From Clostridia bacterium (GTDB lineage: Bacteria; Bacillota; Clostridia; Christensenellales; Aristaeellaceae): a DNA stretch of 5,355 nucleotides. Both the position numbers and the translations under genes were made by a program. The notes beneath the pieces were generated by a model. That model made no database searches and was not told the DNA's origin. It was given only the letters and a program-made list of their open reading frames with translations. Location: contig WRFT01000135.1 of the NCBI GenBank assembly GCA_009776385.1, positions 1-5,355 on the forward strand. Reading direction: 5' to 3'. Within the stretch, counting starts at the first letter, position 1. The number at the start of each line of letters is the position of its first letter. Shown here in pieces: positions 1 through 4,908 of this stretch.

Positions 1-31
1 AGTCCAGTAGTTTACGGCTCTTTTCGTACAT
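1..31 (-). CDS. Start of an unidentified protein gene, truncated by the window edge
   Basis: Only the first ten codons are present, reading MYEKSRKLLD on the minus strand before the sequence ends, so the product cannot be identified. The start is well supported: a strong Shine-Dalgarno sequence, AAGGAGGTG, lies at 46-38 on the minus strand, leaving a normal spacing to the ATG at 31-29. The gene follows the WYL regulator gene in the same direction with 69 bases between them. It is therefore either the second gene of that transcript or has its own promoter, controlled through the palindrome at 77-94. WYL regulators are often encoded beside a gene they control, which makes this the natural candidate target, but that is inference from position. 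The ten-codon frame alone would be weak evidence; the call rests mainly on the ribosome binding site. Confidence 0.62.
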   Translation of the reverse strand, partial: MYEKSRKLLD

Positions 32-76
32 GACGAGCACCTCCTTCTATTTATGTCATCATTACACCATAAACAG

Positions 77-94
77 TGTCCAATAGTACGGACA
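77..94. promoter_or_regulatory. Candidate operator, TGTCC-N8-GGACA palindrome
   Basis: A perfect 5-bp inverted repeat, TGTCC at 77-81 and GGACA at 90-94, is separated by 8 bases. It lies between the stop of the WYL regulator gene and the start of the next minus-strand gene, 46-63 bases upstream of that ATG. The half-site spacing suits a dimeric helix-turn-helix protein, and the position is right for control of the truncated gene. It has no following T-run on either strand, so it is not an intrinsic terminator. I see no good -35/-10 pair here (only a weak TATGGT at 71-66 minus), which would fit an activator-dependent promoter. Binding by the adjacent regulator is inferred. Confidence 0.4.
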
Positions 95-100
95 GTTGGA

Positions 101-1090
101 TTATTCGGTAAAATATACCTGTTTGTTCTTTATGATTAGTTCCTTCATGGCCGCAATCAGGCTGTCCGGCGCTTTGATTTCGGCGAGCCCGCCAAAGGTA
201 AACATCCAAGCTAAGAATACCGGGCTTACTGAAACATGAACCGAAATTTCAAACCGGCCGTCCTCGGACGAAAGCATATGTACATCCCTACCGAAATGAT
301 CCAGCACCACATTGACAAGGCTGTTATCAAAGGCCAGCCTCGCGCGTACGGTTTCTCCCGAATACATGCCGAACACGCGTTTTGCGTATTCGGTAATACT
401 AAATTTGCGTCTGTCAAACGGGTCGCCATCCTCTTGCAACCCCTCTACGCCGTGCATTCGGTCTACTCGGTAATGCGTAAAATCCTTATACCGTTCACTG
501 TAGGTAATAAGATAATAATTGTCATCGTTCCAACAAAGGGTCACGGGTGTCACCGTGTATAATTCGCCTTGCTTTCGGAACACTCTGTTTTTATTAACAT
601 CATAATCGAAGTATTTGAATATGATTTTTTTATTATCATTGATGGCGCAATGAATTTGATCGATGCTGTAATAGACGGTTTCATTCATCGTTTTTGCGCG
701 GCCCGCAACAAAAACCTGCCGGCGCAGTTGTTTGGCTTGCGCGCCGCTTGTAAGGGATGATAACTTTTTTATCAATTCATCGCTTTTTTTATTCGTAATA
801 AAACGACAGCTTTGCACGGCGTCAACAAGCAGTTTAAGCTCCGGCAGTTCAAACTGCCTATCTGTAATAAAGTAACCGACCGTTTTACCCCGCTGCATTT
901 CAATTTCTAAACCGAATTGCCGCAGCAGTTCTATATCGGTGTATAGAGACTTCCGTTCAGCCTTGATGTCGTAAGCGGCAAGCGCCTTTACCATATCCGC
1001 CATAGTCATCGGATGCTGCTCATCGGTCGTTTCCAGCAGTATTTTCATGAGGTGTAAGAGCTTCATCCTTTGATTGGGTGCCCCTGCCAT
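101..1090 (-). CDS. YafY-type transcriptional regulator with HTH and WYL domains
   Basis: This 329-residue protein has the usual length and architecture of a WYL-domain regulator. Residues 9-60 form a winged helix-turn-helix, with the recognition-helix signature ERKSLYTDIELL at 45-56. A linker follows, and the WYL domain spans about 140-218. That domain opens with YYSIDQIHCAI and KKIIFKYFDYD and contains the eponymous W187, Y193 and L194 in CWNDDNYYLITY. The C-terminal WCX-like extension covers about 248-325. Members of this family bind DNA as dimers and are thought to sense a small ligand or nucleic acid through the WYL/WCX part; the ligand here is unknown. The start at 1090 is backed by an AGAGGGGG ribosome binding site about 8 bases upstream. 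It is transcribed away from the hydrolase and sugar operon and probably with, or as controller of, the truncated gene to its left. No terminator is visible after it. The family call is very secure, the target is not. Confidence 0.95.
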   Translation of the reverse strand: MAGAPNQRMKLLHLMKILLETTDEQHPMTMADMVKALAAYDIKAERKSLYTDIELLRQFGLEIEMQRGKTVGYFITDRQFELPELKLLVDAVQSCRFITNKKSDELIKKLSSLTSGAQAKQLRRQVFVAGRAKTMNETVYYSIDQIHCAINDNKKIIFKYFDYDVNKNRVFRKQGELYTVTPVTLCWNDDNYYLITYSERYKDFTHYRVDRMHGVEGLQEDGDPFDRRKFSITEYAKRVFGMYSGETVRARLAFDNSLVNVVLDHFGRDVHMLSSEDGRFEISVHVSVSPVFLAWMFTFGGLAEIKAPDSLIAAMKELIIKNKQVYFTE

Positions 1091-1129
1091 ACCGTGAACC
1101 CCCTCTGTGTTGATGGTGATTTTGTTTAT

Positions 1130-1165
1130 ATCATATCATAATGCGATAATAATGGGGTAAGTCTA
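1130..1165 (-). promoter_or_regulatory. Probable promoter of the WYL regulator gene
   Basis: On the minus strand there are two overlapping TATGAT hexamers, at 1140-1135 and 1135-1130, in an AT-rich stretch 40-50 bases before the start codon. These are good SigA -10 candidates. The best -35 is poor: TAGACT at 1165-1160, which gives a long 19-base spacer. A start of transcription near 1128 would leave a leader of about 38 bases including the ribosome binding site. The weak -35 suggests low basal activity or activation. No copy of the TGTCC/GGACA palindrome lies here, so autoregulation through that site is not supported. Confidence 0.35.
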
Positions 1166-1186
1166 TTAGGTTGGGAGATGTGAAGG

Positions 1187-1228
1187 ATTAGGGGTTAGAA
1201 ATTAGTGGTCAGTGGTTAGGGGTGAGGG
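1187..1228. repeat. Degenerate TTAG/GTGG simple repeat, G-rich on the plus strand
   Basis: A 42-base run is built of imperfect 6-9 base units such as ATTAGGGGT, ATTAGTGGT, CAGTGG and TTAGGGGT. It has almost no C on the plus strand. It sits immediately left of the first hairpin repeat and contains no open frame with a ribosome binding site. Its origin is probably slippage or a decayed repeat. Function unknown. Confidence 0.5.
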
Positions 1229-1232
1229 ACAG

Positions 1233-1284
1233 CTGGATCGCCACGATGCCTTTGGCATCTCGCGAAGACGTGCCAAGGGGAATG
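1233..1284 (+). repeat. Hairpin repeat, copy A
   Basis: First copy of a 52-base interspersed repeat, beginning CTGGATCGCCACG and continuing after the hairpin with CTCGCGAAGACGTG and GGGGAATG. The centre is a perfect 6-bp stem, GATGCC at 1245-1250 and GGCATC at 1254-1259, around a TTT loop. The flanking TCGC and GCGA can extend the structure. It aligns without gaps to copy B. It does not end in a U-run, so it is a REP- or MITE-like element rather than a terminator. Confidence 0.8.
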
Positions 1285-1308
1285 ATGCGATGACGGAGAA
1301 GGAGAACC

Positions 1309-1360
1309 CTGGATCGCCACGCCGCCTTCGGCGGCTCGCGAAGACGTGTCTTGGGGAATG
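1309..1360 (+). repeat. Hairpin repeat, copy B
   Basis: Second direct copy, 76 bases after copy A and identical to it in the outer arms (CTGGATCGCCACG, CTCGCGAAGACGTG, GGGGAATG). The central stem differs: GCCGCC at 1321-1326 pairs with GGCGGC at 1330-1335 around TTC. Relative to copy A, two positions in the left stem and the two partner positions in the right stem have changed together, so pairing is kept. That points to selection on, or copying of, a folded structure. Confidence 0.82.
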
Positions 1361-1390
1361 TATTGATGGGATGAACGAACACCGCGTCTC

Positions 1391-1420
1391 CGTCTTCGCG
1401 AGCGGAGCGCGGCAATCCAG
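1391..1420 (-). repeat. Hairpin repeat, copy C (inverted, short centre)
   Basis: Read on the minus strand this begins CTGGATTGCCGCG, has a short CTCCG centre and ends CTCGCGAAGACG. It thus has the same arms as copies A and B, in opposite orientation and lacking the 6-bp central stem. Copies B and C can pair over their arms, so a transcript crossing both could fold into a larger stem. Inversion shows the unit has inserted or been rearranged independently of its neighbours. Confidence 0.72.
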
Positions 1421-1472
1421 TTTTAACATTTATTACGCCTTAATCCAGATTATTATGATAAAGCAAGGAACC

Positions 1473-1500
1473 CTGAATCGCCGCACTGCGTTCGCGATGA
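1473..1500 (+). repeat. Hairpin repeat, copy D (partial, diverged)
   Basis: This begins CTGAATCGCCGCA and closes with TTCGCGATGA. It shares the left arm and, loosely, the right arm of copies A-C. Its own ends ATCGC and GCGAT pair perfectly around an inner CGC-ACT-GCG, giving a compact hairpin. It shares GAACCCTG upstream of the arm with copy B. It lies 55 bases before the hydrolase start codon. Confidence 0.5.
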
Positions 1501-1526
1501 TGAGCCGTATTTCCCCTTGCCCGTCA

Positions 1527-1535
1527 TGTTATAAT
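1527..1535 (+). promoter_or_regulatory. Extended -10 element upstream of the hydrolase gene
   Basis: TGTTATAAT at 1527-1535 is a perfect extended -10 (TGn followed by TATAAT). No recognisable -35 lies 16-18 bases upstream, which extended -10 promoters can tolerate. Transcription would begin near 1542, leaving a very short leader of about 13 bases that is mostly ribosome binding site. If real, it also excludes translation from the in-frame ATG at 1534, which overlaps the element. A chance match in AT-rich DNA is possible. Confidence 0.45.
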
Positions 1536-1554
1536 GATTAAAAGAGGTGATGAT

Positions 1555-2385
1555 ATGAAGCTGAGACGGTTGCTCGCTGTGCTGATAGGCGTACTGCTCA
1601 TCGTATTCGTCGCGCCGATACCCACCGATACCGAGCCATTTATCATCTATTTTCTGGATGTCGGCCAAGCAGATGCCACACTCATCCTATGTGAGGGCGA
1701 GGCTATGCTCATCGACGGCGGAAATGCGGCGGACTCATCGTTTGTATACGCGTTTCTTGAACGCCTGCACGTTGAGCACTTAAAATACATTATTGCCACC
1801 CACCCCCATGAAGACCATGTCGGCGGTCTGGCAGGGGCGTTGAACTATGCCCTGGCCGATACGGCGTTTTCCTCCATGGCGTCCTACAACAGCAAGGCTT
1901 TTAGAGATTTTATCAAATACCTTGATTTACAGCAGGTAACCTTGCAAATCCCGCGCGCGGGAACATCGCTGACACTCGGTTCCGCCGAAGTGTTGATACT
2001 GGCGCCGCTGCGAACATACAGCAGCACGAACGACATGTCACTGGTTTTGATGGTAACTTACGGCGATACCCGGTTTTTATTGACGGGCGACGCTGAAAGG
2101 CCCTCGGAACAGGATATGCTGAACGCCGGTTATAACCTTTTCGCGGACTTATTAAAAGTCGGGCACCACGGTAGTGAATCGTCCACCACATATCCTTTTT
2201 TACGCGAAGTCATGCCTGCTTATGCGGTCATTTCGTGCGGAACGAATAATACCTATGGCCACCCGCATGAGAACACTTTATCAAGGCTTCGCGACGCGGA
2301 TGTAAAGGTTTTTCGTACGGATTTACTGGGAACGATAAAGTGCGTCAGCGACGGGACACGCATCACCATTCGTCCGTTTCCTTAA
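1555..2385 (+). CDS. Exported ComEC/Rec2-type metallo-beta-lactamase-fold hydrolase
   Basis: This 276-residue protein has a positively charged N-terminus (MKLRR) and a hydrophobic segment at about 6-21. It lacks a lipobox cysteine, so it is probably a signal peptide or membrane anchor placing the enzyme outside the cell. The rest is a metallo-beta-lactamase fold of the ComEC type: FLDVGQADATLI at 33-44, IDGG 53-56, THPHEDHVGG 82-91 with metal ligands H83, H85, D87 and H88, LLTGDAE 175-181, KVGHHGS 201-207, and GHPH 235-238. In ComEC this domain is linked to DNA uptake and proposed to degrade the non-transported strand. Stand-alone versions lack the channel domain, and their substrate (nucleic acid or phosphoester) is uncertain. 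The ATG at 1555 is chosen over the in-frame ATG at 1534 because AGAGGTGAT at 1543-1551 suits it. The next gene begins 163 bases on, after its own promoter. Confidence 0.92.
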   Translation: MKLRRLLAVLIGVLLIVFVAPIPTDTEPFIIYFLDVGQADATLILCEGEAMLIDGGNAADSSFVYAFLERLHVEHLKYIIATHPHEDHVGGLAGALNYALADTAFSSMASYNSKAFRDFIKYLDLQQVTLQIPRAGTSLTLGSAEVLILAPLRTYSSTNDMSLVLMVTYGDTRFLLTGDAERPSEQDMLNAGYNLFADLLKVGHHGSESSTTYPFLREVMPAYAVISCGTNNTYGHPHENTLSRLRDADVKVFRTDLLGTIKCVSDGTRITIRPFP

Positions 2386-2391
2386 ACAAGG

Positions 2392-2420
2392 TTGACAAAC
2401 GCGCGTGGTTTCTATATGCT
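2392..2420 (+). promoter_or_regulatory. SigA-type promoter of the sugar operon
   Basis: TTGACA at 2392-2397 is a perfect -35. After a 17-base spacer comes TATGCT at 2415-2420, a four-of-six match to the -10. It lies seven bases after the hydrolase stop codon, and transcription would start near 2427. That leaves a leader of about 120 bases before the first start codon. This is the best promoter in the window and marks the operon start. I find no catabolite-responsive element or LacI-type operator overlapping it. Confidence 0.72.
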
Positions 2421-2518
2421 AAAGACAGTAAAGATATGTTTCACATCGTCTCATCGTTATCAAGCGGGACGGTTTTAGCATCCGATTTATCCTCCTTTCA
2501 CTTAAGCAAATGCGGTGC

Positions 2519-2528
2519 AACACGTGTT
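2519..2528. promoter_or_regulatory. Small palindrome AACACGTGTT in the operon leader
   Basis: A perfect 10-bp palindrome, AACACGTGTT, lies about 92 bases downstream of the predicted transcription start and 21 bases before the start codon at 2549. It could be a downstream (roadblock) operator for an unseen sugar regulator. It is short and occurs once here, so chance cannot be excluded. Confidence 0.2.
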
Positions 2529-2548
2529 TTTCTAATGACGAGAGGAAG

Positions 2549-3508
2549 ATGACATTGACTTTAAAAGAAAAAAAAGAAAAGTTTGAACGGGAACGCAAGC
2601 ATACACAAAGCGCTCTGCTGTGTTTCTACGGCGTTGACGGATTTGATATTTACAATTGTTCCATTCCTTTTATCCACGAGGGAAAGGAATACATTTTCGG
2701 CAGGATGGAAAAGCGTGCGGATTGGGCTCGTTCGTGGGTGCGCCTGTTTGAAAAGTCGGGGACGGATACCTATACCCTGGTGAAGGACAGTATGATTTAT
2801 CAGTTGGAAGACCCGTATGTCAGTATGATTCACGGTGATTTGGTTCTTGGCGGTACCCATGTCCGGTACAGCGCCGGTCAAATTGATACCTATTTTGGCT
2901 ATTTTTATAAAGGGACACAATTAAATGATTTAACATACTTCACCACGGGGCCGGACTGTATGAAGGACATCCGGTTGGTAGAAATGCCGCAAGGTATCGG
3001 TGTGTTTTCAAGGCCGAGGAGCGAAGCGATTAAGAAAAAGTACGGCTCAGAATCCATCGTTGGGTTCACTGTCATCCCTAATCTTATGTCCCTAACAGCC
3101 GAGGCGGTAGAAACCGCGCCCATTGTGGAAGGGCTGTTCCAATACGAAGAATGGGGCGGCTGCAACCAATGCTATTTGCTCAGTTCCGGTATGATTGGGG
3201 TTATTGCCCATAAAAGCTTCGTATCCGAGGATCGGCATGGGGAGACGCTTTATGTATATGTCAATACATCCTTTGTGATGGATCCTAACGGCAATCGGTT
3301 GTTGGATGAAAAAATCTTGGCAACAAGGGGCTGCTACCCGGACTACCCCGCCAAAAGGCCGGGGCTGACGGATTGCGCGTTCACCTCCGGACTTGTGATG
3401 CGGGAAGACGGAAAAGCAGACCTCTACAGCGGTTTGGGAGATACATGCCAGGGGCGGACTGTCATTGACTATCCGTTTGAAGGGTTTGGCGAGATTGTTA
3501 CTACTTAA
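2549..3508 (+). CDS. DUF1861 / MTP-1-like beta-propeller protein, probable glycoside-active enzyme
   Basis: This 319-residue cytoplasmic protein matches the family I know as DUF1861 (Pfam PF08950, MTP-1-like). Typical motifs are GVDGFDIYNCSIPF 28-41, GRME 51-54, YQLEDPYV 84-91, GPDCMKDIRLVE 134-145, IGVFSRP 150-156, EEWGGCNQ 200-207, GMIGVIAH 214-221, ILATR 256-260, and YPAKRPGL 266-273. The fold is a five-bladed beta-propeller. From memory, the Leishmania relatives are beta-1,2-mannan transferases/phosphorylases (GT108), akin to GH130. A phosphorylase or transferase acting on an imported mannoside is thus plausible, but substrate and catalytic residues are not established. There is no signal peptide. 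The ATG at 2549 sits only 3 bases after AGAGG, while a TTG at 2555 (two residues shorter) has better spacing. The in-frame ATG at 2510 has no ribosome binding site. The protein carries eight cysteines, three at positions where I remember other residues. First gene of the operon, 16 bases before the binding-protein gene. Confidence 0.88.
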   Translation: MTLTLKEKKEKFERERKHTQSALLCFYGVDGFDIYNCSIPFIHEGKEYIFGRMEKRADWARSWVRLFEKSGTDTYTLVKDSMIYQLEDPYVSMIHGDLVLGGTHVRYSAGQIDTYFGYFYKGTQLNDLTYFTTGPDCMKDIRLVEMPQGIGVFSRPRSEAIKKKYGSESIVGFTVIPNLMSLTAEAVETAPIVEGLFQYEEWGGCNQCYLLSSGMIGVIAHKSFVSEDRHGETLYVYVNTSFVMDPNGNRLLDEKILATRGCYPDYPAKRPGLTDCAFTSGLVMREDGKADLYSGLGDTCQGRTVIDYPFEGFGEIVTT

Positions 3509-3524
3509 TGAATGGAGGGTTACG

Positions 3525-4874
3525 ATGAAAAAGGGTAAACACGCCGTGTGTCTTATCTTGGCGGCCGCTATTTTGCTATCAATCGTAAGCGGCTGCAGTA
3601 CGCCTGTTGAAAAAAGCACGGAAACGGGTGTTGAACAAGGCACTGATAAAGGTGTTGAGGCAGTTAAGACTGATTTTACCATCGCCACTTGGGCCGCCGG
3701 GACGGAACTGAAGGAGTTTCAGGCAATCATCGACAGTGTCAACGAGAAAGCCGCCGGCAAGTACCAAATCAGCGTCCTGAGTATCCCATCCGATTATTAT
3801 GTGAAGATCGCCACGTATATCGCGTCTAAAAAAACGCCGGATTTCTTTTGGCTGACACAGGAACTTATTTCAAAGTATGCCTCGCTGGGCGCCATCGCGG
3901 ACATTACCGAGCCTTTTTCAAAAAGCGAAACGTTGAAACCCGATCAATTCTATGAAGGCGTTCTGTCTTCCGCAGAGTATCAGGGCAAGTACTACGGTCT
4001 TCCGTGGATTGCCAACCCCATGATGGTCTACTTTAACAAAAACCTGTTCGACGATGCGAGTGTTGCGTATCCGCGTTTTGATGACGATTGGACTTGGCAG
4101 GCTTTCATCGATACCGCAAAAAGCTTGACAAAAGTACAAAAGGACTCATTTGGCAACGATTATAAGCAATACGGTTATATCGTGGACGGCTGGCCGAATA
4201 TTGAAACATTTATCTGGGCCGGCGGCGGCGATATTATCGCATCAAACGGAACGGATGTTTTAATCGACTCGGATGCCACGCTCAAGGGGTTGGACATTTT
4301 AAATAACATACTAAGTGGGGGAATCACACCATCCTTCAGCGAGGTTGCCAGCCTTGGTACACGGGATGTATGGTTTGTCAAGCAACGCTCCGCCATGTTT
4401 ATGGGCGGTATTCAAGACGACTTCGAGCGCAGGGCATCCGAACTGCCGGAAGACGAACGGTTTGAAATAGGATACGCTCCCATGCCGGTCGGTTTAAACG
4501 GCCAAGCCTCGTCGTTTGACTGGACGGCCTCTACCGTGATGGATATCAATTTGAAAGACAACGCTTTGGCCTATGAAATTTTGGAAACCCTGACGCTGGC
4601 CTTTTTTGAATGGAAAGTCGCGCCCCCGATTAAGGGGACTGTCGGTAATGTCGCTAAAATTGACCCGCGTAAGGAAGGCGCACTGGAAACAATTCAAATT
4701 GTATTAAATCAAGCCCGGTCGGCAAACTATATACCGGAGTGGAACGAAATTAACACCTTCCTGTGGGTGCGCCTGTATGTGAAAATGCTGAACGATACCA
4801 CCTTTGATTACATCAGTGAAGCGAAAGCGATTGCGGAGGAAAGCCGAAAGCTGCTGGCAAACCGGAAACAATAA
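3525..4874 (+). CDS. ABC transporter extracellular sugar-binding lipoprotein (SBP family 1)
   Basis: This 449-residue protein captures a carbohydrate outside the cell and delivers it to the permease. Residues 1-23 form a lipoprotein signal peptide: MKKGK, a hydrophobic core, then the lipobox VSGC with the lipid-modified Cys at 24. A Thr/Glu/Gly-rich tether of about 25 residues follows. The mature domain starts at DFTIATWAAGTEL (50-62) and carries family-1 binding-protein hallmarks: KTPDFFWL 103-110, GAIADITEPF 122-131, GKYYGLPWIANPMMVYFNKN 154-173, DWTWQAFIDTAKSL 188-201, GYAPMP 316-321. Many aromatic residues (W56, W109, W161, W189, W191, W223, W231) suit a sugar ligand; the exact one cannot be read from sequence. 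The ATG at 3525 is preferred over an in-frame ATG at 3465, which lies inside the upstream gene and would bury the signal peptide. GGAGGG at 3514-3519 precedes it. Co-transcribed with the DUF1861 gene upstream and the permease gene 34 bases downstream. Confidence 0.95.
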   Translation: MKKGKHAVCLILAAAILLSIVSGCSTPVEKSTETGVEQGTDKGVEAVKTDFTIATWAAGTELKEFQAIIDSVNEKAAGKYQISVLSIPSDYYVKIATYIASKKTPDFFWLTQELISKYASLGAIADITEPFSKSETLKPDQFYEGVLSSAEYQGKYYGLPWIANPMMVYFNKNLFDDASVAYPRFDDDWTWQAFIDTAKSLTKVQKDSFGNDYKQYGYIVDGWPNIETFIWAGGGDIIASNGTDVLIDSDATLKGLDILNNILSGGITPSFSEVASLGTRDVWFVKQRSAMFMGGIQDDFERRASELPEDERFEIGYAPMPVGLNGQASSFDWTASTVMDINLKDNALAYEILETLTLAFFEWKVAPPIKGTVGNVAKIDPRKEGALETIQIVLNQARSANYIPEWNEINTFLWVRLYVKMLNDTTFDYISEAKAIAEESRKLLANRKQ

Positions 4875-4908
4875 ACCGCATATTAAGTCGGAAAGGGGCG
4901 TGGGCTGA

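Larger units (their letters stand above)
1091..1533. other. Gene-free region between the divergent regulator and hydrolase genes
   Basis: These 443 bases separate two divergently transcribed genes. They hold the regulator's promoter at the left, then the G-rich simple repeat, then four hairpin repeats, and the hydrolase promoter candidate at the right edge. Open frames through the repeats, such as 1212-1541 plus and 1202-1429 minus, have no ribosome binding site and simply translate the repeat arms. They are Arg- and Ser-rich and resemble no protein family. I see no tRNA, rRNA or riboswitch pattern. Confidence 0.75.

Noticed and set aside
236..760. Plus-strand open frames opposite the regulator gene (236-562 and 569-760)
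   Set aside because: They lie entirely antisense to a secure WYL regulator, lack ribosome binding sites and show no recognisable family.
1173..1228. Possible G-quadruplex in the G-rich stretch
   Set aside because: The four G-runs are separated by loops of about 15 and 24 bases, too long for a canonical quadruplex.
1245..1335. Intrinsic terminators at the central hairpins
   Set aside because: The stems are only 6 bp and neither is followed by a T-run on either strand.
1233..1500. CRISPR array
   Set aside because: Copies differ in orientation, length and centre, spacing is irregular, and no cas genes are present.
1212..1541. 109-codon plus-strand open frame through the repeat region
   Set aside because: It translates hairpin repeat arms, has no ribosome binding site, and the same arms read open in several frames.
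1534..1554. In-frame upstream ATG for the hydrolase
   Set aside because: It overlaps the TATAAT element and has no Shine-Dalgarno sequence; the ATG at 1555 has one and begins a clean export signal.
2510..2548. In-frame upstream ATG for the DUF1861 protein
   Set aside because: Upstream sequence is pyrimidine-rich with no ribosome binding site, and the extra 13 residues are unlike the family N-terminus.
3465..3524. In-frame upstream ATG for the binding lipoprotein
   Set aside because: It lies within the DUF1861 gene and would put 20 residues before a normal lipoprotein signal peptide; GGAGGG supports 3525.
3092..3688. 198-codon minus-strand open frame spanning two operon genes
   Set aside because: It is antisense to two confidently identified genes and has no family resemblance or ribosome binding site.
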